This document shows positions 1-7,457 of a DNA stretch of 18,073 nucleotides, in pieces. Position 1 is the stretch's first letter; every line of letters starts with the position of its first letter. The notes under the pieces were generated by a model, which saw only the letters and a program-made list of their open reading frames with translations, did not search any database and had not been told where the DNA came from. Position numbers and translations under genes: made by a program. Source of the stretch: Planctomycetota bacterium (GTDB lineage: Bacteria; Planctomycetota; Phycisphaerae; Phycisphaerales; UBA1924); assembly GCA_017303565.1 (NCBI GenBank), contig JAFLCM010000010.1:1-18073 (forward strand), read 5' to 3'.

Positions 1-1011
1 CGGGGCCTGAAGCGGGCCGTCTCTCATCTCCTCTCCGTTCCGGTGGTGATCGCCGCGGGCGTGGCCTGTGCCGCGTCCGCGGCGAGCGCCGCCCCGTTCT
101 CACTGACGATCGTCGACACCGGCGGCACCCCCGGCGCGATCGCCCGGGTGGTCACGCCCTCGTTCGGGACGTTCTACGTCTCCCCCCTGTTTGATCCGAG
201 CCTCCCGCCCACCCCCGAACTGGTCGGACGCATCCCCGAGGCCGGCTTCTCGTCGTACGCCGCGATGGGCGGCGCGCCGGTCACGGTGTCCTCGTTCGCC
301 AACCCTGCGGCGGGAACCATCGGCACCAGTTTCCTCGGCTCCGGCCCGAACACCGCCGCCGCCTTCATGGGCGTCCGTTACACGTTCCCCATCACGGTGA
401 GCGACCCGGAGGCGAATCCGACGAACTCGACCGTCGCGGCGAGCGGACCCGGCCCGGCCGGGCGCGACAGCGTGTTCATCGCCCGCCTCACGGTCCCGCG
501 CGGCGCGGCGATCGTGGCCCCTTCCATCGGCGTGGGCGTCGTCTTCTCCGAGAACAAGGAATCGGTCCTGGCGCTGTGCACGCTCAACGGGGGCGCGACC
601 GAAGTGCCGCTGACCCTCGGCAATCGCCCGCGTCCCCTCCCCGGTTTCTCGGTGCGCTCGGTGCTCGCGGCTCAGGTCTCGATCCCCAAGTACGGCGAGG
701 CCGACATCTACGATCTGTACGTCGTGTCCGACGGCCCCGCCCCCGGGAACTCGGCCCGCTCCGCCAAGGTCGCCCCCAAGGGCAAGGAACCAAAGGCCAA
801 GGCCCCGAAAGAGAAGAAACCAAAGCCCGCCAAGAAGCCCAAGGTCGGCAAGAAGGCCCCGGGCGTCGAGGTCCGCCAAGGCGCCCCGCAGGACGGCACC
901 CCCGAAGGCACCTACGGCTCGATCGGCGGCACCCGCGACGTCGGTTGGGACTTCGGCGCCGGAACCCCCGGCGGGGCCATGGCCCAGTTCATGAATACGT
1001 TCGCGCGTTGA
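1..1011 (+). CDS. Secreted protein with Lys/Pro-rich C-terminal region (5' partial)
   Basis: I do not recognise the family. The reading frame is open from base 1, and a GTG at 43 is the first common start codon. The residues encoded before it (LKRAVSHLL) continue naturally into the hydrophobic stretch VVIAAGVACAASAASA, as a signal peptide with an n-region would, so the true start probably lies left of the window. A likely signal-peptidase site follows the Ala-Ser-Ala repeats, just before APFSLTIVD. The middle is Gly/Ala/Pro/Ser/Thr-rich and looks like a secreted beta-rich domain. From roughly 750 to 870 comes a highly charged Lys/Pro/Ala linker with many KPK and AKAP units, then a Gly-rich tail. 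No PEP-CTERM anchor is visible. The stop codon lies inside an inverted repeat that may be its terminator. Being exported is well supported; the function is unknown. Confidence 0.6.
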   Translation, partial: RGLKRAVSHLLSVPVVIAAGVACAASAASAAPFSLTIVDTGGTPGAIARVVTPSFGTFYVSPLFDPSLPPTPELVGRIPEAGFSSYAAMGGAPVTVSSFANPAAGTIGTSFLGSGPNTAAAFMGVRYTFPITVSDPEANPTNSTVAASGPGPAGRDSVFIARLTVPRGAAIVAPSIGVGVVFSENKESVLALCTLNGGATEVPLTLGNRPRPLPGFSVRSVLAAQVSIPKYGEADIYDLYVVSDGPAPGNSARSAKVAPKGKEPKAKAPKEKKPKPAKKPKVGKKAPGVEVRQGAPQDGTPEGTYGSIGGTRDVGWDFGAGTPGGAMAQFMNTFAR

Positions 1012-1054
1012 GCCGCACGCATCCTCTCGCCGCCCTTCCGGGCGACGGCTCAAC
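1007..1054 (+). terminator. Probable hairpin terminator after the first gene
   Basis: A perfect 9-bp inverted repeat (GTTGAGCCG at 1007-1015, CGGCTCAAC at 1046-1054) starts at the stop codon of the upstream gene. It encloses a smaller GCCC-TTCC-GGGC hairpin. There is no T-run, which is common for hairpins in high-GC genomes, so termination is an inference from position and structure. Confidence 0.45.
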
Positions 1055-1207
1055 CTCCGCCCTGACCGTGGGAGCGCCAAGCGGCCGATCTTGTCTGCCC
1101 GGCGCTTCTGGGTACCCCTCCGGTCCCCGGCGGGCGAAAGCCACGCGGCACCAAGACCCTCCCGGGTACCCGGACTCGATCCAACCGGCCCGGCCTAGCC
1201 TTCGCCC

Positions 1208-1786
1208 GTGAGCGCCCCCGGCACGCCCGCCGTCTTCCTCGACCGCGACGACACGCTGATCGCGTGCCGCGAGGTCGTGCCCGACGGCGATCTGGGCAAC
1301 CCATCGCTCGTCCGCCTGCTCCCCGGCGTGGCCGAAGGGCTGCGAGCGCTCAACCGTGCCGGCTTCTTCCTCGGCGTCGTCTCGAACCAGGGCGGTGTTG
1401 CTCGAGGCAAGTACGGCCTCGACCAGGTCGACGCCTGCAACCAGCGCCTCAACGAACTCGCCGACGGGGTCATCGACGCATTCCGCTTCTGCCCCTACCA
1501 CCCCTCGGGCGTCGTCTGCGGCCTGAGCACGGAGCACCCGTGGCGCAAACCCGCGCCGGGGATGCTCCTCGACCTCACCGAGAAGCACGCGCTGGACCTC
1601 CCGCGTTCGTGGATGGTGGGGGACGCGGAACGCGACGTGCTTGCGGGGATCGCGGCGGGGTGCCGATCGATCCTGATCAGGCCCCCGGGGCAAGCGGGAG
1701 AATCGACGCGGGCCGAAGCGGTGGTGCCCGATTTTTCCCACGCGGTCGAGACGATCCTGCGCTCACTCGAAGGGACGCCGCGGTGA
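1208..1786 (+). CDS. gmhB: HAD-family D,D-heptose 1,7-bisphosphate phosphatase (GmhB-like)
   Basis: Predicted HAD hydrolase of the histidinol-phosphatase/GmhB group. These cytoplasmic enzymes remove the 7-phosphate from D-glycero-D-manno-heptose 1,7-bisphosphate during ADP-heptose synthesis. Motif I is FLDRDDTL (Asp12 nucleophile, Asp14 acid/base), motif II is VVSNQGG near residue 59, and motif III/IV is RKPAPGM followed by MVGDAERD. The zinc-loop region reads CPYHPSGVVCGL, giving Cys, His and Cys, but the usual CxC pair before RKP is not intact: a His (TEHPWRKP) stands near the fourth position. The length of 192 aa is normal for GmhB. The start is GTG with no clear Shine-Dalgarno sequence. 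The stop overlaps the next gene's GTG, so the two are probably coupled. Other sugar-phosphate or histidinol-phosphate specificities cannot be excluded. Confidence 0.8.
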   Translation: MSAPGTPAVFLDRDDTLIACREVVPDGDLGNPSLVRLLPGVAEGLRALNRAGFFLGVVSNQGGVARGKYGLDQVDACNQRLNELADGVIDAFRFCPYHPSGVVCGLSTEHPWRKPAPGMLLDLTEKHALDLPRSWMVGDAERDVLAGIAAGCRSILIRPPGQAGESTRAEAVVPDFSHAVETILRSLEGTPR

Positions 1787-2109
1787 CGCCCCTTCCCGAA
1801 TCAACATCGATCACGCTCCGCGCGCTGGAGGGCGCGCCGTTGGCGGACGAGGCGACGCGCCGCACCGTCCTCGCCGCGGCCCACGCCCTCGCCGAGCGTC
1901 ACGGCGTGGACCTCGTCAGCATCGAAACCAACCCCGACCGCCTCACCGTCACGCTGCAGCTTCACCGCCTGGGCGCGATCGGCTTCGCCGCGGAACTGCG
2001 CCGACTCACCGAGGCGTGGCACAAGGCCCACACGGGCGGGAAGACCCTCTGGGGAGAACCGCGCGTGGAGCCCGATGAGGATGACCCGGCGGACTGGTGG
2101 AAGCGGTAG
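1783..2109 (+). CDS. Small hypothetical protein coupled to the GmhB-like gene
   Basis: Unrecognised 108-aa protein. The GTG start at 1783 overlaps the upstream TGA in a GTGA arrangement typical of translational coupling. The frame continues much further upstream (to 1264), but that part is a shadow of the phosphatase gene. The sequence has a beta-strand-rich start (SITLRALEG), an alanine-rich helix (VLAAAHALAERHG), two strands (LVSIETNP, LTVTLQLHRLG) and a charged C-terminal tail (EPDEDDPADWWKR). No signal peptide or membrane segment is seen, so it is probably cytoplasmic. Coupling suggests a role linked to the phosphatase, but nothing in the sequence shows what it does. Confidence 0.65.
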   Translation: MTPLPESTSITLRALEGAPLADEATRRTVLAAAHALAERHGVDLVSIETNPDRLTVTLQLHRLGAIGFAAELRRLTEAWHKAHTGGKTLWGEPRVEPDEDDPADWWKR

Positions 2110-2167
2110 TCCTGGTGCAGCGCCACCCTAGGGAGCGTGCCACTGACCGACTCGTGTCTCGTGCACC

Positions 2168-2204
2168 GACATGGTTGACAGGCGTTGAAGGGACATGGTT
2201 GACA
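2168..2204. repeat. Two 13-bp direct repeats, possible relic of an IS481-type end
   Basis: GACATGGTTGACA occurs at 2168-2180 and again at 2192-2204, a 24-bp period. On the other strand this reads TGTCAACCATGTC twice, a pattern I associate from memory with the ends of IS481-family elements. No transposase is present nearby, so this would be a solo end or scar. It lies between two convergent genes. Confidence 0.45.
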
Positions 2205-2267
2205 CATTCGGGCAGGATCGCCTCTTCGGCGGTGTCCGATGCCCTGCAAGGTGCAAGCCGTGTCGGA

Positions 2268-2915
2268 TCAGCGTGGCGTCCGGCGGCGTCTGGCCGAGAA
2301 CAGCCCGATCGCCAGCCCGCCCACGCCCGCGACGCCGGGGGCCGGAACGACCTGGAGCGCGATGTCGTCGATCATGAAATCGTTGGGGAAGGTGATCCCG
2401 CTCACGTTCACGATGCTGATCGTGACCGTCGGAGCCGTCGCGGTGAACGAGGCGTTGAACGACTCCCAGACAAGCGCCGCGCTCGGCGAGTTCACGGCGC
2501 CGATCGCCACGCCGTCGAACGCGAACTGCAGCGAGTAGCCCGAGAATCCGGCGGCGGTGCCGAGCATCCACGCGGAGAAGTCGTACTCGGTGCCGGGGGT
2601 GACGTTGATGGTCTGGTACCAGACGCGCTTGACGCCGGCCTGCGTCGAGTTGTCGCCGTTGACGCTCATCGCCCCGCGACCTCCGGGCGTGTGCTGCGTG
2701 CCGAACCACGGCGACCCCGAATCCCACGGGTTCACCCACCAAGAGCCTTCCACGACGTTGCCGCCGGGGGTGTGCAGGTAGTCGGAGTTGATCCCGGCGA
2801 GCGTGGGGTTCTCGAAGTCCCCGTTGGTGACGAGGTTGACGCCGAACGCGGGGGCGGCGGCCAGCGAAAGGGCCACAACACCGCCGGCGCGGAACAGAAC
2901 TCGGGTCTTCAACAT
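2268..2915 (-). CDS. PEP-CTERM-like secreted/surface protein
   Basis: A 215-aa exported protein. The start at 2915 is chosen because GAGGAG lies about 8 nt before the ATG and a signal peptide follows directly (MLKTRVLFRAGGVVALSLAAAPAFG, cut about here). The mature part begins VNLVTNGDFENPTLAG, the typical opening of DUF642/carbohydrate-binding-like jelly-roll domains, and continues with aromatic-rich strands (WYQTINVTPGTEYDFSAW). The C-terminus has a PEP-CTERM-like sorting tail: VPAPGVAG, a hydrophobic Gly-rich segment, then FSARRRRTPR. In such systems an exosortase processes the tail for export or surface attachment. A binding or structural role outside the cell is inferred; no catalytic residues can be assigned. 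Confidence 0.8.
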   Translation of the reverse strand: MLKTRVLFRAGGVVALSLAAAPAFGVNLVTNGDFENPTLAGINSDYLHTPGGNVVEGSWWVNPWDSGSPWFGTQHTPGGRGAMSVNGDNSTQAGVKRVWYQTINVTPGTEYDFSAWMLGTAAGFSGYSLQFAFDGVAIGAVNSPSAALVWESFNASFTATAPTVTISIVNVSGITFPNDFMIDDIALQVVPAPGVAGVGGLAIGLFSARRRRTPR

Positions 2916-3144
2916 CTCTGGTACTCCTCGTCGGGCCTGTGCGCCCGGGTGACACTCCAACCATACACCGGAATCAGGCGTTGGCAACGGGAACATGGAC
3001 CGCAGGGCCCGAATGAGCGACGCCCCGTGACGCCCCGCCCCCGGCCACGCACCGGCCCACCTCTATACTCCCCTCCCCCGCCGGTCCCGGGCCCTCCCCG
3101 AGCCGACGGGCGAGCCGACCCGCACCACCTCCCGGAACTCCGCC

Positions 3145-4710
3145 GTGGCCCATCACAAACCCGCCCCGTTCAAGTCCACCGCCTCGCCCAGCAACCCCAA
3201 GCACTACGACCTGATCGTTATCGGCGGCGGGCCGGCGGGCTACGTCGGGGCCATCCGCGCCGCCCAACTGGGCATGAAAGTCGCCTGCGTCGAGCGGGAC
3301 AAGCTCGGCGGCGTGTGCCTCAACTGGGGCTGCATCCCCACCAAGGCCCTGCTCGCCAACGCCGAGCTCTACGAGAAGATCGCCCACGAGGCCGACACCT
3401 GGGGCCTGAAGGTCCGCGACCTCTCCGTCGACTGGGCCAAGGTCATCGGGCGCTCCCGCGACGTCGCCGGCAAACTGAACAAGGGCATCGAGTTCCTGCT
3501 CCGCAAGAACAAGATCGACCACATCAAGGGCAACGCCAAGGTCGTCAACGGGCGGAAGGGCAACACCCCCTGCCGCGTCGACATCCACGACGCCGAGGTG
3601 AAGGACACCCTCACCCACGCGCCCACTACCGTCGGGGCCAAGAAGGACACGCTCACCGCCACCAACGTCCTGATCTGCACCGGCTCGGTGGCGCGGGAAC
3701 TGCCCTTCGCCAAGTTTGATGGCGACAAGATCATGGGCGCCCGCGAGGCGATGAACACCAAGGACCAGCCGAAAAGCCTCATCGTCATCGGCGCGGGCGC
3801 GATCGGCATGGAGTTCGCCTACTTCTACCACACCTACGGCACCAAGGTCACCGTCATCGAGATGCTGCCCCGCATCCTCCCCGTCGAGGACGACGACATC
3901 TCCGCAGCGCTCGAGAAGATCTACAAGAAGAAGGGCATGGACATCCGCACCGGCACCACCACGCTCAACGTCGAGAAAACGGGCGCCGGCGTGAAGGTCA
4001 CGGTCGCGCCCTTCGTCAACGGGAAGGCCGACGAGTCCAAGAAAGAGACGATCGAGGCCGACAAGGTCCTCCTCGCCATCGGCGTCAAGGGCCGCTACGA
4101 CGGGCTTTTCGACGCGTCGCTCGGCCTTGAGACCTTCAAGGATCACATCAAGACCGACTTCAAGTGGGGTGAGCAGGGCGACCCCGCCATCGACTACAAG
4201 ACCAATATCCCCGGCCTGTACGCCGTCGGCGACATCATCGGCCCGCCGTGGCTCGCCCACGTCGCCAGCGAAGAGGCGATCATCTGCGTCGAGCGCCTCG
4301 CCGGTCACGACCCGATCCCGATGCACTACGGCGTGATCCCCGGCTGCACCTACTGCCACCCGCAGGTCGCCAGCGTCGGCCTCACCGAGCGCGCCCTCAA
4401 GGAGCAGGGCAAGGTCAAGGACAAGGACTACGCCGTCGGCAGTTACCCCCTCCAGGCCCACGGCAAGGCCATCGCCAGCGCCAACAACGTCGGCGTGGTG
4501 AAGATCCTCCGCGGCCTGCCCCGCGGCGAGATCCTCGGCGCCCACATCCTCAGCGATCAGGCCACCGAACTGATCGCCGAACTCACGCTGGCCCGCCGCC
4601 TGGAAGCCACCACCGAGGAACTCAACGTCACGGTCCACGCCCACCCGACCATGCACGAGGCGATCCACGAGGCGAGCCTCGCCAGCGAGGGGCGGTTGAT
4701 CCACGGGTGA
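3145..4710 (+). CDS. lpdA: Dihydrolipoyl dehydrogenase (E3)
   Basis: FAD-dependent enzyme that reoxidises dihydrolipoamide to lipoamide with NAD+, as the E3 subunit of 2-oxo-acid dehydrogenase complexes and the glycine cleavage system. Visible landmarks are the FAD dinucleotide-binding motif IVIGGGPAGYVGA (about residues 24-36), the redox-active disulfide in GGVCLNWGCIPTK (Cys58 and Cys63), the NAD-binding motif IVIGAGAIGMEFA near 215, the second FAD contact YAVGDIIG, and the C-terminal HAHPTMHE, whose His500 and Glu505 form the catalytic dyad of the partner subunit. The length of 521 aa is slightly above the usual 460-480, owing to an N-terminal extension and a KDTLTH-containing insertion. 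The start is GTG. A TATACT sequence at 3064-3069 is a possible -10 box. No E1 or E2 genes lie next to it. Confidence 0.95.
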   Translation: MAHHKPAPFKSTASPSNPKHYDLIVIGGGPAGYVGAIRAAQLGMKVACVERDKLGGVCLNWGCIPTKALLANAELYEKIAHEADTWGLKVRDLSVDWAKVIGRSRDVAGKLNKGIEFLLRKNKIDHIKGNAKVVNGRKGNTPCRVDIHDAEVKDTLTHAPTTVGAKKDTLTATNVLICTGSVARELPFAKFDGDKIMGAREAMNTKDQPKSLIVIGAGAIGMEFAYFYHTYGTKVTVIEMLPRILPVEDDDISAALEKIYKKKGMDIRTGTTTLNVEKTGAGVKVTVAPFVNGKADESKKETIEADKVLLAIGVKGRYDGLFDASLGLETFKDHIKTDFKWGEQGDPAIDYKTNIPGLYAVGDIIGPPWLAHVASEEAIICVERLAGHDPIPMHYGVIPGCTYCHPQVASVGLTERALKEQGKVKDKDYAVGSYPLQAHGKAIASANNVGVVKILRGLPRGEILGAHILSDQATELIAELTLARRLEATTEELNVTVHAHPTMHEAIHEASLASEGRLIHG

Positions 4711-4866
4711 CGGCCCCGACGCATCACGCGGCGGCACGGACGGGTGCTCTCCGCGAGAAGGCCGAGTTTCCGTTGCGCGGCCGTCTCCGTTCCGCACGTG
4801 TCCCGCGCTCGGCCACGCCGTTCGGGTAGGCTCGTGGGCGGCCATCACCCCCAACGAAGGACAACC

Positions 4867-5931
4867 ATGCGCACCCGTCTCTGCCTCTCCGCGACCGTCG
4901 CCGCCGCCTTTCTGATGCCGTTCGGAAACCGCGGGGCCGATGCCTGCACCCGCGCCCTCTACTTCGGCAAGGAAACGCAGACTGTCACCGGTCGCACCAT
5001 GGACTGGGTCGAGGACATGCGCTCGAACCTCTACCTCATGCCCCGCGGCATGAAGCAGACCAGCGACACCGAGACGCCCTTTACCTGGACCAGCGTCTAC
5101 GGCAGCGTCATCACCAGCATCTACGAGGGCGGCACCGCCGACGGCATGAACGAGAAGGGCCTCGTCGCCAACATGCTCTACCTCGCCGAGACCGAGTACC
5201 CCGCGGCGACGGCCGGCGACACGCGCCCGACCATCTCCGTCGCCGCCTGGGCCCAGTACGCGCTCGACTCGTACGCCACCGTCGCCGAGGCCGTCGAGGG
5301 CATGAAGAAAGAGCCGTTCCGGATGGTGCCCGTCACCGCGCCCTCCGGGCACGCCGGCACCGTGCACCTCTCGCTGTCGGACCCGTCGGGCGACTCGGCG
5401 ATCTTCGAGTACATCGCCGGCAAACTCGTCATCCACCACGGGCGCGAGTTCCAGGTGATGACCAACTCGCCCACCTTCGACAAGCAACTCGCCCTCAACG
5501 AGTACTGGAAGTCCATCGGCGGCCTGGTCATGCTCCCCGGCACCAACCGCGCCAGCGACCGCTTCGCCCGCGCGAGTTTCTACATCAACGCCACCGAGCA
5601 GTCCGCCAACCCGCGCGAGGCCGTCGCCGCCGTCTTCAGCGTCATGCGCAACGTCAGCGTCCCGCGCGGCGTGTCCACGCCCGGCCAGCCCAATATCGCC
5701 GCCACCCTGTGGCGCACCATCGGCGACCACAAGAACCTCCGCTACTACTGGGAGAGCACCTTCAGCCCCAGCATCGTCTGGGTCGACCTGAAGAAACTGG
5801 ACTTCGCCGCACCCGGCGTCCGCAAGCTGCAACTCGACGGCAACCCCGACCTCGGCGGCGACCAGACCGCCAACTTCAAGCCCGCGGCCATGTTCAAGTA
5901 CCTCGTCCCGGGCGCGCCGGCTCATCCGTAA
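4867..5931 (+). CDS. Secreted choloylglycine hydrolase / penicillin-V-acylase-like amidase
   Basis: Ntn-hydrolase of the linear-amide C-N hydrolase family, 354 aa. AAGGA lies about 5 nt before the ATG at 4867, and a signal peptide (RLCLSATVAAAFLMPFG) precedes ADA-CTRALYFG. In this family the N-terminal Cys exposed after processing is the nucleophile, so Cys27 is the predicted catalytic residue, freed by signal cleavage or self-processing. Other family residues are visible: Arg and Asp in GRTMDWVEDM, Asn200 in VMTNSPTF and Arg232 in NRASDRFAR. Members cleave bile-salt amides, penicillin V or N-acyl-homoserine lactones. In an environmental bacterium an acyl-lactone or other acyl-amide substrate is at least as likely as bile salts, but the sequence alone does not decide this. 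It appears to be a single-gene unit, convergent with the next gene. Confidence 0.88.
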   Translation: MRTRLCLSATVAAAFLMPFGNRGADACTRALYFGKETQTVTGRTMDWVEDMRSNLYLMPRGMKQTSDTETPFTWTSVYGSVITSIYEGGTADGMNEKGLVANMLYLAETEYPAATAGDTRPTISVAAWAQYALDSYATVAEAVEGMKKEPFRMVPVTAPSGHAGTVHLSLSDPSGDSAIFEYIAGKLVIHHGREFQVMTNSPTFDKQLALNEYWKSIGGLVMLPGTNRASDRFARASFYINATEQSANPREAVAAVFSVMRNVSVPRGVSTPGQPNIAATLWRTIGDHKNLRYYWESTFSPSIVWVDLKKLDFAAPGVRKLQLDGNPDLGGDQTANFKPAAMFKYLVPGAPAHP

Positions 5932-6076
5932 GACCAGCGGGCGAAGCACTCACGGCCGATCCTGAGGCATGACCGTGCGCGGACTCGCTCGCGCGCTGGG
6001 TGGTGGGGGGCACCGAGACTGGTCGGGCGGAGGTCCGAGGGGCGCACGGGAGGCTTCGCCGCTTCGGCCGACGCCC

Positions 6077-6862
6077 TCACGGCGAGACGTCTTCCACCAC
6101 CTCGCGCCCATTGAGGGCCTGCACCGGGCGGTTGTTGCCGTGGTAGTGACGCCGGAACGCCGCCAACTGAGACGAGGACACCGTCACCGGCTGAACCATG
6201 AGGTTCCACCGCACGCCCTCGGTGCCGGGCGGTGTGGTCAGCGAGCCGTCGTACCGGAACGTCCGGGTGTCGGCCGGCAGCAGCGCCGCGGCATTCACGA
6301 AGGCGCCCGACGGCGTCGCCGTCTGACCGGGCGCCGGGATGTTGTTCCACACCGGGTCGAACGCCGGGTTGTGAGCGCCCCGCTGGAGCATCACGCCCTC
6401 CACCGCCAGCCCGCCGTCCGCGGACTTGTGCACCAGGTGCATCTCGGCGTCCGCCTGCACGCCGCGGATGGTGTGCTCGCTGGGCGAGTGGAAGTGGAAC
6501 TGCGCGAGGTCGAATCGTTCGCCGTCGATGGTGATGAAACTCCCCGGCGCGGCGTTCACCTGCGCGGTGTGGCCGTTGTTGACCACGTTCAAAGGCAACG
6601 GCTGATAGTTGAAACTGATGTTCGCCAGGTCGCGCGCCGCGGCCGGCGAGATGTCGATCGGGGACTGCCGCCGCCCCGTCGAGCACAAGGCGTACTCGGG
6701 CGCGAGTTTGCCCCAGTTGCCCGGGCCCGTGTCGCCGGCGTACGACCAGTGCACGCCGTGCTCGGGCTTGCCGCCCGTCGCGTGATGCCTGCTCGCGCAC
6801 CCGGCGCTGCAGAGCAGCGCGGACGCCACGAGCGAGATTCCGATCAGGTTGGTGCGCTTCAT
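6077..6862 (-). CDS. Alpha-class carbonic anhydrase, lipoprotein
   Basis: Zinc enzyme that interconverts CO2 and bicarbonate. The start at 6862 is fixed by a strong AAGGAGGT about 5 nt before the ATG, though the frame stays open further upstream. The N-terminus is a lipoprotein signal ending in LLCSAGC (lipidated Cys22), placing the enzyme outside the cytoplasm on a membrane. Alpha-class landmarks are present: NWGKLAPEYALCSTGRRQSPI, then QFHFHSPSEH with zinc ligands His123 and His125, the third ligand His142 in AEMHLVH, and LTTPPGTEGVRW near the C-terminus. The 261-aa length fits bacterial periplasmic alpha-carbonic anhydrases. It stands alone and ends convergently with the amidase gene. Confidence 0.95.
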   Translation of the reverse strand: MKRTNLIGISLVASALLCSAGCASRHHATGGKPEHGVHWSYAGDTGPGNWGKLAPEYALCSTGRRQSPIDISPAAARDLANISFNYQPLPLNVVNNGHTAQVNAAPGSFITIDGERFDLAQFHFHSPSEHTIRGVQADAEMHLVHKSADGGLAVEGVMLQRGAHNPAFDPVWNNIPAPGQTATPSGAFVNAAALLPADTRTFRYDGSLTTPPGTEGVRWNLMVQPVTVSSSQLAAFRRHYHGNNRPVQALNGREVVEDVSP

Positions 6863-6992
6863 GGGACCTCCTTCAGCAGGGGCGCGAACGTGAGAGAATC
6901 CAGTGCCGTCAACGCGGCTCGCCGAGCATGAGCGCTCGTGCCCGCGATCGACTGTTTCCTTCGATCCTGGGCCTTGGCAGAGCATGCCATGA

Positions 6993-7457
6993 CAGCATAC
7001 CGAATCGGCCGCGTGCTCACGGAGTTGGGCCGACCTGCTGACGCGAGCACAGCAGGCGGCACGAGATTCGGAAGACCCCATCCCGGCGACGCTCGCGAGC
7101 GACGAGCCGCTCTTCGACGTTCCCGACGGGCTGATCCGCATCTTCGACCGCGACCTGGTCTTCGCCGGCCTGGCCCGCATGGAGAAACGCGGCGGCAAGG
7201 AAATCGTCATCAAGACCGACGACCGTGGCCGCACCATCGACGTTCACGCCCTGCGGCACACGTTTGGCACGCACCTGTCGAAGGCTGGCGTTCCCCTGCG
7301 GACGGCACAGGCCGCGATGCGGCACAGCGACCCGAGCCTGACGGCCAACGTCTACACCGACCCAAAACTGCTCGACGTGGCCGGGGCGGTGGCGAGCCTG
7401 CCCGACCTACCGCTGGGCGGAATCGCCGGGTCTGCGGTCGCGGTGGCCGCGCGCTGA
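6993..7457 (+). pseudogene. Tyrosine recombinase (integrase) remnant, C-terminal half
   Basis: Fragment of a phage-type integrase. The frame opens after a TGA at 6990 and has no good start or ribosome-binding site. Integrase-like sequence becomes recognisable around 7080-7110 (DEPLFDVPDGLIRIFDRDL) and runs through HALRHTFGTHL, AAMRHSDPSLTANVY and TDPKLLDV. These contain the His-x-x-Arg, the second His and the tyrosine nucleophile. The whole N-terminal DNA-binding domain and the first catalytic Arg region are missing. The style (PLF.VP.GL, MRHS.P.LT.NVYTDPKLLDV) matches integrases I associate with planctomycetes. A short product from the internal ATG at 7179 could be made but would lack the first Arg, so it is called a pseudogene. 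Its stop TGA shares the TGATCA palindrome with the stop of the opposing DUF3800 gene. Confidence 0.8.

Noticed and set aside
1162..1173. CCGGGTACCCGG palindrome upstream of the GmhB-like gene
   Set aside because: A GC-rich 12-bp palindrome is unremarkable in this composition, and it is not repeated at other genes.
2097..3719. A 540-codon plus-strand frame across the PEP-CTERM-like gene
   Set aside because: It is Arg/Pro/His-rich, overlaps two supported genes in other frames and shows no domain.
2974..5949. A 991-codon open frame on the minus strand across the dehydrogenase and amidase genes
   Set aside because: It is low-complexity Val/Gly/Asp/Arg-rich sequence antisense to two clearly recognisable proteins, a typical high-GC shadow.
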